From Rhodoferax sediminis (GTDB taxonomy: Bacteria > Pseudomonadota > Gammaproteobacteria > Burkholderiales > Burkholderiaceae_C), in contig NZ_CP035503.1 in the NCBI RefSeq assembly GCF_006970865.1, positions 2,679,001 to 2,743,000 of the forward strand: a DNA stretch of 64,000 bases, read 5' to 3'. Positions 55,833-64,000 of this stretch are shown piece after piece; the stretch's first letter is position 1, and each line of letters starts with the position of its first letter. The notes beneath the pieces were generated by a model, which worked only from the letters and a program-made list of their open reading frames with translations, did no database searches and was not told where the DNA came from. The translations under genes were made by a program, and so were the position numbers.

Positions 55833-55955
55833 TCAGGGCTTTTCGAGCTGCTCCCGGCCCGTCTCCTCGTCATCCATCAGCTCGTACCACATGGCGTTGA
55901 GGACGGCAAAGGCGGCCGCGAGGGGCAGACCGAGAATCCATGAGAAGTACCACAT
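55833..55955 (-). CDS. cydX: Cytochrome bd oxidase small subunit CydX
   Basis: A 40-residue single-span protein beginning MWYFSWILGLPLAAAFAVLN, closely like E. coli CydX (MWYFAWILG). The C-terminal part is polar (WYELMDDEETGREQL). It lies 35 bases after cydB, the usual place. CydX stabilises the haem pair of the bd oxidase. Confidence 0.92.
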   Translation of the reverse strand: MWYFSWILGLPLAAAFAVLNAMWYELMDDEETGREQLEKP

Positions 55956-55990
55956 AACAAGCCCCTGGTTTTTTTGAATGACGGGGCGCG

Positions 55991-57151
55991 TCAATACGCG
56001 TGCCCGCTCTCGTTGCGGATGGCCTGCTCGTCGACCTTGCCCCACAGCACGTGGTACACCCACGAGGTATAGGCGACGATGATGGGCACGAAAATCACGG
56101 TCACCACCAGCATGATGAACAGCGTGAGGTGGCTCGACGAGGAATCCCACACCGTCAGGCTGGCGTGCGGGTCGATGGACGACGGCAACAGGAACGGGAA
56201 CATCGACGCGCCCACGCTCAGCACGATGCCGGCCACGCTCAGCGCGCTGCACAAGAGCGTGAAGATCTCGCGCCGCAGCCGCAGCCCCAGCAAGGCACCC
56301 AGCGCGCCGGCAAAACCGGCCACGGGTGCAGCCAGGGTCCACGCATGGGTCGCATAGTTGGAAAACCAGGCGCCTGCGTCATGGGCCTCGACCGTCTTGA
56401 GCAGAGGATTTGACGGGCCCCCCATGTCGATGGCGCTGGTGATGCGATAGCCGCCAACGTAAGACCACAACAGCACACCGGCCAGCCCATACAGCACGAT
56501 GGTCAGCAGTGCCGCCACGCTGCCGTAGCGGCGCGCGCGCTGCGCCACCGGCCCCTGCTGCGTCTTGAGCTGCAGCCAGGCACTGCCGTGCATCACCAGC
56601 ATGGCCACCGAAACCCCGCCGCACAGCAAGCCAAAGGGGTTGAGCAAGCCCAGGAAGCTGCCGTCGTAAAAGATCCGCATGTCGGGCGCGAGCCGGAACG
56701 GTACGCCTTGCAGCGCATTGCCGAGCGCGACGCCGAAAATCAGCGCCGGCACGAAGCCGCTGAAAAACAGGACCCAATCCCAGCGCGCGCGCCAGCGCGG
56801 GTCGTCACGCTTGCTGCGAAACTTGAACGCCACCGGACGCAGAATCAGCCCCGCCAGAATCGCGAGCATGGCAAGGTAAAACCCCGAGAACGCCACCGCA
56901 TAGAGCTGCGGCCACGCGGCAAAGATGGCACCGCCGCCCAGGATCAGCCACACCTGATTGCCTTCCCAGACCGGGCCGATGCTGTTGATGATCACGCGCC
57001 GCTCCACGTCGTCGCGTCCGGCAAAGGGCAGCAGCATGCCCGCCCCCAGATCGAAACCATCGGTGATGGCATAGCTGGCCAGCAGCAGGCCGATCAGGGC
57101 CCACCAGATCAGGCGCAGGCTTTCGTAATCCACTAACTGATGCAGGATCAT
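55991..57151 (-). CDS. cydB: Cytochrome bd ubiquinol oxidase subunit II
   Basis: A 386-residue membrane protein with about nine membrane segments. The start LRLIWWALIGLLLASYAITDG and DGFDLGAGMLLPFAGRDDVE with NSIGPVWEGNQVWLILGGGA are diagnostic for CydB. The C-terminus has FPFLLPSSIDPHASLTVWDS. It forms the heterodimer with CydA, encoded four bases upstream. The enzyme reduces O2 to water at low oxygen tension. Confidence 0.97.
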   Translation of the reverse strand: MILHQLVDYESLRLIWWALIGLLLASYAITDGFDLGAGMLLPFAGRDDVERRVIINSIGPVWEGNQVWLILGGGAIFAAWPQLYAVAFSGFYLAMLAILAGLILRPVAFKFRSKRDDPRWRARWDWVLFFSGFVPALIFGVALGNALQGVPFRLAPDMRIFYDGSFLGLLNPFGLLCGGVSVAMLVMHGSAWLQLKTQQGPVAQRARRYGSVAALLTIVLYGLAGVLLWSYVGGYRITSAIDMGGPSNPLLKTVEAHDAGAWFSNYATHAWTLAAPVAGFAGALGALLGLRLRREIFTLLCSALSVAGIVLSVGASMFPFLLPSSIDPHASLTVWDSSSSHLTLFIMLVVTVIFVPIIVAYTSWVYHVLWGKVDEQAIRNESGHAY

Positions 57152-57155
57152 GGGG

Positions 57156-58754
57156 CTACTCCAATGAGGTGAGGGGCACCGGGATCGCAGCGGCGCGCCT
57201 GGGAGGTGCGCCCTCGGCCGGAGAATGTTCCGAGGCCGGCCCCTTGCGAATGGTTTTGAGCAGCAGCTTCATCTCGATCACCAGCAGCACGGTGTAGATC
57301 AGGACGAAGCAGGCAATGCTGAACAGCAGCGTCTTGATGCCCAGGCTGGAGACCGCTGCCGCTGTGGGCAGGATGCCTTCAACCACCCAGGGCTGGCGAC
57401 CGAACTCGGCGACCAGCCAGCCGGCCTCGGCCGCGATCCACGGCAGCGGAATGGCGAACAGCGCCACCTTGAGCAGCCAGCGATGCCGATCCAGCGCCCG
57501 GCGCGCCGACAGCACGAAGAACGTCCCCATCAACAGGATCAGGAACATGCTGATGCCCACCATGAGACGGAACAGCCAGAACAGCGGCGCCACCTGCGGC
57601 ACGGTGTCCCAGGCCGCCTTGTCGATCTGCTCCGGGGTGGCCTGGCGCGGGTCGTCGACATAGCGCTTGAGCAGCAGCGCATAGCCCAGCTGGTTGCCGT
57701 TGTCTTCAAAGGCGGCGCGCAATTCGGGCGAAATCTTGCCCGTGCTGCCGGCGGCGCGAATCTGCTGCAACGCGTCGTAGGCCTTGATGCCCTGGGCGAT
57801 GCGCACCTTGGCCAGTTTCACCATGTCATTGATGCCCGGAATCACGGTGTCGAGCGAGCGGGTGCCGATCAACCCCATCAGCCCCGGGATATGGATGGCG
57901 TAGTGGGTTTCACGCGCCGCCTGGTCCGGAAACCCAATCAGCGTGAAGGCCGCAGGTGCGGGCTGGGTTTCCCACATGCCCTCGATGGCAGCGAGCTTCA
58001 TCTTCTGGTGCTCGCCTGAAAGGTAGCCACTCTCGTCGCCCAACACTACCACCGACAACGCCGCCGCCAGCCCGAAGGACGCCGCTACCGTCATCGAACG
58101 TTTGGCCAGATCGCGGTGCTGCCCCTTGAGCAGATACCAGGCCGACACCCCGAGCACAAACACGGCGGCGGTCACGTAACCAGCCGAGACGGTGTGGACA
58201 AACTTGGCTTGCGCCACCGGGTTGGTCAGCACGGCATAGAAGTCCGTCACTTCCATGCGCATGGTCTGCGGGTTGAACACGGCCCCCACCGGGTTTTGCA
58301 TCCAGCCATTGGCGATCAAAATCCACAAGGCCGAAAAGTTGGAGCCGGCGGCCACGGCCCAGGTGGTCGTCAGATGCCCGACCCTGGAGAGCTTGTCCCA
58401 GCCAAAGAAAAACAGCCCGACAAAGGTGGCTTCCAGGAAAAAGGCCATCAGGCCCTCGAGGGCCAGCGGTGCGCCAAAAATATCGCCCACGTAGTGGCTG
58501 TAGTAGCTCCAGTTCATGCCGAACTGGAACTCCATCACGACGCCGGTCGCAACGCCCATGGCGAAATTGATGCCGAACAGCACGCCCCAGAATTGCGTCA
58601 TGTCGCGCCAGATCACGCGCCCGGTCATGACGTAGACCGTCTCCATGATGGCCAGGATGATGGACAGGCCGAGGGTCAGCGGCACGAACAAAAAGTGATA
58701 CAGCGCCGTGATGGCAAACTGCAATCGCGACAGCGAAACGATGTCGAGTTCCAT
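57156..58754 (-). CDS. cydA: Cytochrome bd ubiquinol oxidase subunit I
   Basis: A 532-residue haem-bearing subunit. The haem b595 His is in FAITALYHFLFVPLTLG (His19-like), the conserved GRQPW of the quinol site is in VAEFGRQPWVVEGILPT, and SFEG-type loop residues precede it. Length matches the long Q-loop type of E. coli (522). GINFAMGVATGVVMEFQFG is the typical second membrane region. Operon order is cydD-C-A-B-X, with the cydDC exporter genes first. Confidence 0.97.
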   Translation of the reverse strand: MELDIVSLSRLQFAITALYHFLFVPLTLGLSIILAIMETVYVMTGRVIWRDMTQFWGVLFGINFAMGVATGVVMEFQFGMNWSYYSHYVGDIFGAPLALEGLMAFFLEATFVGLFFFGWDKLSRVGHLTTTWAVAAGSNFSALWILIANGWMQNPVGAVFNPQTMRMEVTDFYAVLTNPVAQAKFVHTVSAGYVTAAVFVLGVSAWYLLKGQHRDLAKRSMTVAASFGLAAALSVVVLGDESGYLSGEHQKMKLAAIEGMWETQPAPAAFTLIGFPDQAARETHYAIHIPGLMGLIGTRSLDTVIPGINDMVKLAKVRIAQGIKAYDALQQIRAAGSTGKISPELRAAFEDNGNQLGYALLLKRYVDDPRQATPEQIDKAAWDTVPQVAPLFWLFRLMVGISMFLILLMGTFFVLSARRALDRHRWLLKVALFAIPLPWIAAEAGWLVAEFGRQPWVVEGILPTAAAVSSLGIKTLLFSIACFVLIYTVLLVIEMKLLLKTIRKGPASEHSPAEGAPPRRAAAIPVPLTSLE

Positions 58755-58828
58755 GTCAACCCCTTTTGATTTTTGATTCTGCGCTGCCGCGGGACTTTGC
58801 TGCGACCCGCCCTACCCTGCATCCGACT

Positions 58829-60538
58829 TCAATCGGGCCGCAATGTTCCCAGCATCGCCTCGAATTGTGCCTCACCGCGCCGGGCATCGGCCACGATACG
58901 CCCGTGCTGCAAGCCCAGCAAACGGTCCGCCAGCGCGGCCTCACGCCGCACATGCGTCGCCAGCAAAACGGTGCGCCCGCTGGCCTGGTCTTTGAGGCGT
59001 TGCAGCACGTCGCGCGCGGTGGCCGGGTCGAGCCCCTCGGTCGGCTCATCCAGCAGCCACAGCGGCACGCGGCGCAACAGCAAGCGCGCCAATGCCAGCC
59101 GGCGCGCCTGGCCGCCCGACAGGCCGAGCCCGCCCTCGCCCAATCGTGCATCCAGCGTTTGTGGCAGCGCCCGCACGTCATCGGCCAGGCCGGCGGCCTC
59201 GAGCACCTGCCACAGGCGCGCGTCATCGGCGTCGGGGTCGGCCAGGCGCAGGTTGTCGCGCAGGCTGTCCTGGAACAGCTCGGTGCGCTGCGTCAGCAGG
59301 CTATGGGGCTGCGTCTGCACCACGCCCGAGTGCGGCGCCAGCTCGCCCGCCACCAGCGCCAGCAAAGTGGACTTGCCGGCTCCGCTGGACCCGATCAGCG
59401 CCACGTGCTCACCGGCGCGCAGCGCGAGTGATAGCTCGCGCAGCAGTGGCCGACCGGGCGCCTCATCACCCCCCGGGTTGGCTGTGACGCAGATCAACTG
59501 CAGTGCCAGGCCGGGGGCCGGTACCATCGCGCCGCCCTCAGTCGCAGGCTGCGGACCGGGCGTCTGCATGCGCGGCACCAGCCGGCGCGCGGCCAACAGC
59601 GTGCGCCCCAGCTCCAGCGCCCCGCGGCTGAGTGCGGCAAAGGGCTCGGTCGCGGTCAGCACCAGCAGCAACGCCAGGGCGGCCACCGGCGCACCCATGG
59701 TGCCCGCACCGGTCAGCGCGCCCACCGCCAGCAGGGTGGCGCTCAGGGCGATGGTGCCGGCCACGCTATAGGCCAGGGCCGCCCGGGTTTCCAGCCGGTT
59801 CAAGGCGTTGTCGGCACGCGCCAGGTAGCCATCGGCCGCCGCCAGCGCGCCCCGCTGTGCATCGAGTTGCCCGGCCATGACGAGGTCCGTCTGTCCTGCC
59901 ACCAGATCCACGCTGCGTGCGCGCAAAGCCTCCAGCCCGTAAGCGCGCCGGCGCGCCGCCCGGCGCGCACGCTGCGCCACCACCCACGCAATCCCCAAAC
60001 CGGCCGCGACCAGCCACAACGCCACGGCCACGCCCAGGCCCCAATGGGCCAGCCCCAGCGCCAACCCGGTCGCCAGCGCCGCCAGCAGCGCCGCGCTGGC
60101 GGGCACAAGCACCCGCAGGTACAGCGAGTCCAGCGCGTCAATGTCGGCCGTCAGGCGAAACAGCAATTGGGCCGGCCGGGCCAGCAACCGCCGGGCCGCC
60201 TCGGGCTGCGCCCAGCCCCGGAACAAACGCTCGCGCAACTGCGCCAGCACCCCCAGCGTGGCATCGTGCGTCACCAGTCGCTCCCCGTAGCGGGAGGCGG
60301 TACGGCCCAGCGCCAGCAGGCGGATACCGGCCGACGGCATGAACACATCGAAGGTGAAGGCCGTAGCCGCGCTCAGGCCCGCGATCGCCGTGGCCGTGAT
60401 GAACCAGCCCGCCAGCCCCAGCAGCGCCATGCCCGAGAGCACCGTCAGCGCCGCCAGCAGCGCGCCGCCCAGCAACCACCGGCGGCGCGCCTGCGCGAAG
60501 ACGACCAGCAAGGGGCGAAGTTCGCGCCAGAGCTTCAT
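58829..60538 (-). CDS. cydC: Thiol reductant ABC exporter subunit CydC
   Basis: A 569-residue half-transporter with six membrane helices (to about 290) and an ATPase domain: Walker A GSSGAGKST, signature LGLSGGQARRLALARL, Walker B VPLWLLDEPTEGLDP. CydDC exports cysteine and glutathione to the periplasm and is needed for assembly of cytochrome bd. The start overlaps the cydD stop (ATGA). A 74-base spacer separates it from cydA. Confidence 0.93.
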   Translation of the reverse strand: MKLWRELRPLLVVFAQARRRWLLGGALLAALTVLSGMALLGLAGWFITATAIAGLSAATAFTFDVFMPSAGIRLLALGRTASRYGERLVTHDATLGVLAQLRERLFRGWAQPEAARRLLARPAQLLFRLTADIDALDSLYLRVLVPASAALLAALATGLALGLAHWGLGVAVALWLVAAGLGIAWVVAQRARRAARRRAYGLEALRARSVDLVAGQTDLVMAGQLDAQRGALAAADGYLARADNALNRLETRAALAYSVAGTIALSATLLAVGALTGAGTMGAPVAALALLLVLTATEPFAALSRGALELGRTLLAARRLVPRMQTPGPQPATEGGAMVPAPGLALQLICVTANPGGDEAPGRPLLRELSLALRAGEHVALIGSSGAGKSTLLALVAGELAPHSGVVQTQPHSLLTQRTELFQDSLRDNLRLADPDADDARLWQVLEAAGLADDVRALPQTLDARLGEGGLGLSGGQARRLALARLLLRRVPLWLLDEPTEGLDPATARDVLQRLKDQASGRTVLLATHVRREAALADRLLGLQHGRIVADARRGEAQFEAMLGTLRPD

Positions 60539-62208
60539 GCGGGGGTCTCCCGCGCTGCGGCGAGCTGAATGATGCGCCCGGCGCGCCCTACACGGGCGGC
60601 CAGCACCGGGTCATGCGTCGCGACGATGAGCGTCTTGCCGACAGCCAGTTGCAGCAGCGCATCGGCCACCTGCGCGGCTGTCGCGGCGTCCAGATGCGCG
60701 GTCGGCTCGTCGGCCAGCAGCAGGTCCACAGCAGGATCAACCGCAGCGCGCGCCAGCGCCAGCCGCACCGCCTCGCCACCCGACAGCCCGACACCGCCTT
60801 CGCCGAGGCCAACATTCGGGTGCGCCTGCGCCACGCCCTCCAGCGCGGCAAAGCGCAGCGCGGCGACCACCGCGGCCGCGCTCGCGGGCGCACGACCCAG
60901 CGCCACATTGGCCTGCACCGTGCCCGCAAAAATATGCGGCTTCTGGCCAACCCAGGCCATGCGCGTGCGCAGCGCCGTGGCGCTGCCCGCCGACAACGGC
61001 ACGCCGTCGATCAGGATGCTGCCGCCCTGCGCGGGCAGCAGACCCGCGATCAAGGCCAGCAGCGTGGATTTTCCGGCGCCACTGGCCCCGGCAATCACGA
61101 GGTGCTCACCGGGCGCGACATGCAAGTCATAGCCCTCAAACACGGGATGGCTCGCACCGGGATGCGTCAATCGCAAGCCCTGAATTTCTACCGCCGGAGT
61201 GCTGCGCGCAGGTTTACCGGCAAGAAGATCGGGGGTCTGCTGCGGGCCAACGGCGCCCGGCAAAACGATCCCCTGCGCAGCCAGGCGGTTCAGCGCGCCC
61301 AGCGCCGCCTCACCGGCCGCGCGGTCGTGCCAGACGCTGGCCAACTCGCGCAAGGGCTCAAAAAAAGCCGGCGTCAGCAGCAACACAAAGAAGCCCTGCC
61401 CCAGGGTGAGTCGCCGGCCCCAGGCCCCAAAATCAAACGGGCCCAACAAGTGAAAGCCAATGTACACGGCCACCATCGCCACACCCAGCGCAGAGAAGAG
61501 TTCGAGCACGGCCGACGACAAAAAAGCGATGCGCAACACCGCCATGGTGCGCTGCTTGAGCGCATGCGCCGCATCGCGCAAACGCAGCACCGTGGCATCC
61601 ACCGCATCGAGCGCGCGCAGCGTCGCGAGCCCGCGCAAGCGATCCAGCAGGAAGGCATTCATCCCGCCCATCTCGACCATCTGGGCGTCGCTCGCAGCCT
61701 TGGCACGCCAGCCCACCAGGGCCATGAAAAGCGGGATCAACGGCGCGGCAACCATCAACACTAGTGCTGCCACCCAGGATAAGGGCAGCACCGCCAGAAA
61801 AATCACCGGCGGCACCACCATGACGCGTAATCGCGCTGTCTGGTAACGCGTCCAGTAGGGCACCACGGCTTCGGCCTGCTCCGCCATGCCACTGGCGGCC
61901 AGGCCCGAGGCCGGGCGCGCGCGGTCCAGTGGCGAACGCGCTGCCAGCGCAAGCGCGACCTGCGCGCGCAGGTCCGACAAACGAACACGCGCCGAGCGAA
62001 AGGCCCGCCGTGCGCCCCAGGCATCACAAGCCGCGCGCGCCAGGCCTACCAGCAGCACCCCGACGGCGGGAATCTGCACGGCCGGCAAACCGTCACCCTG
62101 CAGCAGGCCTTGCAGGGCCCAAGCCAGCAAACCGGCCTGCGGCAGCCATAGCAGGGATGCCCCCGTTTGCAGCAGGCTGCCCGCATCTGGAACGGTGCTG
62201 GCGCGCAA
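60535..62208 (-). CDS. cydD: Thiol reductant ABC exporter subunit CydD
   Basis: A half-transporter of about 557 residues. Membrane domain parts are VPYWTRYQTARLRVMVVPPV and FEPLRELASVWHDRAAGEAAL; the ATPase has Walker A GASGAGKST, signature GVGLSGGEAVRLALARAAV and Walker B DLLLADEPTAHLDA. The start is uncertain. The frame is open up to 62340, but that overlaps arsR by over 100 bases with non-conserved residues. A TTG at 62208, 10 bases after the arsR stop, fits the expected N-terminus, though no clear ribosome site precedes it. Confidence 0.88.
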   Translation of the reverse strand: MRASTVPDAGSLLQTGASLLWLPQAGLLAWALQGLLQGDGLPAVQIPAVGVLLVGLARAACDAWGARRAFRSARVRLSDLRAQVALALAARSPLDRARPASGLAASGMAEQAEAVVPYWTRYQTARLRVMVVPPVIFLAVLPLSWVAALVLMVAAPLIPLFMALVGWRAKAASDAQMVEMGGMNAFLLDRLRGLATLRALDAVDATVLRLRDAAHALKQRTMAVLRIAFLSSAVLELFSALGVAMVAVYIGFHLLGPFDFGAWGRRLTLGQGFFVLLLTPAFFEPLRELASVWHDRAAGEAALGALNRLAAQGIVLPGAVGPQQTPDLLAGKPARSTPAVEIQGLRLTHPGASHPVFEGYDLHVAPGEHLVIAGASGAGKSTLLALIAGLLPAQGGSILIDGVPLSAGSATALRTRMAWVGQKPHIFAGTVQANVALGRAPASAAAVVAALRFAALEGVAQAHPNVGLGEGGVGLSGGEAVRLALARAAVDPAVDLLLADEPTAHLDAATAAQVADALLQLAVGKTLIVATHDPVLAARVGRAGRIIQLAAARETPA

Positions 62209-62218
62209 GGGGACGGCG

Positions 62219-62590
62219 TCAGTGGGGTTGCGAAAATGCGAGGCGGCGTTCGGCGGTGCGCTCCAGCTCCCGCGCAATGTTGCCGCACACCAGGTCACAC
62301 AAGGCATAAACCGACTCATCGGCGATGCGGTAGTACACACTCGTGCCCCGGCTTTCGCGCGCCACCAGTCCGCGCTTGGTCAACAGTGTCAGGTGGCGCG
62401 AGATGTTGGCGGCCGTGAAGCCGCACAGACGCGCCAACTCACCCACATTGCATTCGCCCTGGCGCAGCAAATTAAGAATTTTCAGACGTGTCGGCTCCGA
62501 CAACGCCTGGAAATAGGCCGCAACTTCCGACAAAGCCTCGGGGGACATGTTCTCCATGGGGGGTCCCACTTTTGGCAGAGCAGTTTTCAT
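62219..62590 (-). CDS. ArsR/SmtB-family regulator heading the cyd operon
   Basis: A 123-residue ArsR-type repressor. The core is AYFQALSEPTRLKILNLLRQ and the recognition helix lies in GFTAANISRHLTLLTKRGLV (about 57-76); the wing is RESRGTSVYYRIADESV. Cysteines occur at CNVGELARLC (about 47 and 56) and in ALCDLVCGN (about 98 and 102), so metal, thiol or persulfide sensing is possible. It is the first gene of arsR-cydD-C-A-B-X and is divergent from an RND efflux system. An alternative start is MENMSPEAL, 11 codons in. Confidence 0.85.
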   Translation of the reverse strand: MKTALPKVGPPMENMSPEALSEVAAYFQALSEPTRLKILNLLRQGECNVGELARLCGFTAANISRHLTLLTKRGLVARESRGTSVYYRIADESVYALCDLVCGNIARELERTAERRLAFSQPH

Positions 62591-62732
62591 GAGATCAAAA
62601 GGCCCTTTTATTGATCAAGCTCAGTGAACGTCGGACGATTTTATTGTATTATTTACATTATTAGCTGATTAGTCAAATTGTGAAATTCAATTCGAAAGCA
62701 TTGCTGCACGGCTCGTGGCCAAGGAGATCGGG
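62591..62732. promoter_or_regulatory. AT-rich divergent promoter between arsR and the RND genes
   Basis: This 142-base spacer is much richer in A and T than the flanking genes, with long runs around 62635-62690. Right beside the arsR ATG lies AAAAGGCCCTTTT (62597-62609), a 13-base palindrome inside a larger imperfect one (GATCAA...TTGATC). It could be the ArsR operator and would overlap the ribosome site. I see no clear FNR box (TTGAT-N4-ATCAA). Confidence 0.5.
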
Positions 62733-63788
62733 ATGCTGAAAGCCGGGCTCGCGACCCTCGTGGTCGCCTCTTGTGTGATGACCGCCCTGCCCGCTGGCGC
62801 TGCGGATGGCGGCTCACTCGCGACCGTGACGGTGCAAGCCGCAGGCTCCACCGTCTCCGACGGGGTCAGTTTCGACGGTGTGGTGGAAGCGGTCCGCCAA
62901 ACGAATGTGTCGGCCCAGGTGTCCGGGGCAATCGTGGCCCTGAATGTCAGCGCTGGCGAGCGGGTTCGGGCGGGGCAGGAGTTGCTGCGCATCGACGCCC
63001 GGGCCGCGGCCGAGCTGGCCGCCGCGAGTGCGGCGCAGGCGCGCGCCGCGCAGGCCGCCCTGAGCGTGGCGTCCGCGGACTATGAGCGGCAAAAGCAGCT
63101 GTTTCAGAAACAGTACATCAGCCAGTCCGCGCTGGACCGCGCCCAAGGCCAGTTTCAGGCGGCGCGGGCCCAAGTGCAGGCCTTGCAGGCGCAGGCCAGC
63201 GCAACCCACACGCAATCGGGGTTTTTCGTCGTCACCGCCCCTTATGCGGGCGTGGTCAGCGCGGTACCGGTCGCGCTGGGTGACATGGCCACACCCGGCC
63301 GTCCGCTGGTGACCCTGTATGACCCCTCGGCGTTGCGTGTAACGGCCGCCATACCTCAATCGGCGCTGCAAGGGGTTCCCGATGGCAAAAGCCTGCGGCT
63401 CGAGCTCCCCGGTGCACCGGTCGGCCAAGGTCTGCTTGAGCCCGGTCCGGTGCAGATTCTGCCGGCGGCCGATGCGGCCACCCACACGTTGCAGGTGCGA
63501 CTCGATGTGCCTGCGGGCGTCAAGGGCTTGGTGCCCGGCATGTTCGCACGGGTGTGGCTGCCCGTCGCCGCGGCGAGCAGCGGGGGCGGCCGCCTGTATA
63601 TTCCCGCGAGCGCCGTGGTTCGGCGCGCGGAGATGACCGGGCTGTATGTCATCGGCGCCAATGGACGCCCGCTGCTGCGACAAATCCGGGTGGGACCGCT
63701 TGACGGCGACCGCATCGAGGTGCTGAGCGGCGTGCAAAAAGGCGAAAGGATCGCCGCCGATCCACAGGCGGCAGCCAGGGTGCGCTGA
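62733..63788 (+). CDS. RND efflux transporter, periplasmic adaptor (membrane fusion) protein
   Basis: A 351-residue HlyD-type adaptor. The signal peptide runs MLKAGLATLVVASCVMTALP and is cleaved near AGAAD. The barrel-sandwich half is VSAQVSGAIVALNVSAGERV, then an alpha-hairpin (about 85-150: AQARAAQAALSVASADYERQ) with ISQSALDRAQGQFQAA, then the second lipoyl half APYAGVVSAVPVALGDMATP. An AAGGAG site six bases upstream supports the ATG at 62733 over the GTG at 62715. The permease gene begins one base after the stop. Confidence 0.9.
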   Translation: MLKAGLATLVVASCVMTALPAGAADGGSLATVTVQAAGSTVSDGVSFDGVVEAVRQTNVSAQVSGAIVALNVSAGERVRAGQELLRIDARAAAELAAASAAQARAAQAALSVASADYERQKQLFQKQYISQSALDRAQGQFQAARAQVQALQAQASATHTQSGFFVVTAPYAGVVSAVPVALGDMATPGRPLVTLYDPSALRVTAAIPQSALQGVPDGKSLRLELPGAPVGQGLLEPGPVQILPAADAATHTLQVRLDVPAGVKGLVPGMFARVWLPVAAASSGGGRLYIPASAVVRRAEMTGLYVIGANGRPLLRQIRVGPLDGDRIEVLSGVQKGERIAADPQAAARVR

Positions 63789-63789
63789 C

Positions 63790-64000
63790 ATGACCGCGCC
63801 ATCCGTCATGGGTATCGCCGGCCGCCTTGCCGCACGTTTCCAGAACGCGAAGATCACGCCGCTGCTGGCGCTGGTGGCGTTGCTGCTCGGCTTTTTTGCC
63901 GTGCTGGTGACGCCGCGCGAGGAAGAGCCCCAAATCAACGTGACCATGGCCAATGTGTTGATTCCATTTCCGGGCGCGGCGGTGACCGATGTGGAGCAGA
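63790..64000 (+). CDS. RND efflux transporter permease, N-terminal fragment
   Basis: The frame starts at the ATG one base after the adaptor stop and is cut by the window end after 70 codons. The protein reads GIAGRLAARFQNAKITPLLA, a first membrane helix (LLALVALLLGFFAVLVTP) and then REEEPQINVTMANVLIPFPG, where the E-E-P-Q-I-x-V motif is typical of the first periplasmic strand of RND pumps. The motif variant suits the heavy-metal or general AcrB-like groups; the substrate cannot be told from this part. Confidence 0.88.
   Translation, partial: MTAPSVMGIAGRLAARFQNAKITPLLALVALLLGFFAVLVTPREEEPQINVTMANVLIPFPGAAVTDVEQ

Noticed and set aside
62591..62732. An FNR/Anr site controlling the cyd operon
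   Set aside because: TTGATCAA occurs near 62610, but the TTGAT-N4-ATCAA spacing is not met.

Overview
The window looks like the chromosome of a beta-proteobacterium, most likely a Comamonadaceae member near Polaromonas, Variovorax or Rhodoferax. I infer this from the high GC content, the many Bug/TctC solute-binding proteins, LivM-LivG fusion, the protocatechuate 4,5-cleavage (pmd/lig type) gene set and a short dispersed repeat ending in GCTAT-N7-TAGC that I recognise from such genomes. I see no tRNA, rRNA, CRISPR array, insertion sequence or phage gene.

The left two thirds (1-42 kb) is a catabolic region for plant cell-wall compounds. At 1-1886 lie the end of a RuBisCO-like protein and a four-carbon acid sugar kinase, the pair used for 3-oxoisoapionate (apiose) breakdown. 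At 2269-8346 (minus strand) is a complete protocatechuate 4,5-cleavage operon, ligJ-ligK-ligI-ligA-ligB-ligC, with a divergent LysR regulator. At 10520-17102 are a dehydrogenase, a TctC protein and a full branched-chain-type ABC transporter. At 17274-20264 a GntR regulator faces vanillate O-demethylase vanAB, followed by a MetE-like methyltransferase and a fused osmoprotectant-type ABC protein. At 23191-31583 is an oxidative hexuronate cluster around a FadR-type regulator: uronate dehydrogenase, galactarate dehydratase, glucarate dehydratase, 5-keto-4-deoxyglucarate dehydratase, a semialdehyde dehydrogenase and a TctC protein, leading to 2-oxoglutarate. At 31637-42001 is a hydroxycinnamate cluster: amidohydrolase, enoyl-CoA hydratase, feruloyl-CoA synthase, short-chain dehydrogenase, thioesterase, a second Liv-type transporter and a MarR regulator.

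Together these genes can funnel ferulate to vanillate to protocatechuate to pyruvate plus oxaloacetate, and uronates to 2-oxoglutarate. No vanillin dehydrogenase, thiolase or 4-hydroxybenzoate hydroxylase is present. The amidohydrolase beside the CoA genes suggests a hydrolytic deacetylation route like the cou/phd systems of actinobacteria.

The right third is mostly housekeeping and stress genes: HxlR regulator, FKBP isomerase, grpE-dnaK-dnaJ with candidate heat-shock promoters, a beta-CASP metallohydrolase, glutathione-dependent formaldehyde dehydrogenase (useful because VanAB releases formaldehyde), a lipid A phosphoethanolamine transferase, an amino-acid ABC pair without ATPase, a radical SAM gene with a LexA-like box, a VOC/DOPA-dioxygenase pair, a DUF302 protein, an arsR-cydD-cydC-cydA-cydB-cydX operon and, divergently, the start of an RND efflux system cut by the window end.

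The short repeat recurs about ten times. Most copies sit right beside stop codons, one forms the last codons of a gene, and one appears to be translated inside a livG gene. A tyrosine phosphatase remnant with its catalytic core deleted lies at 1887-2182.
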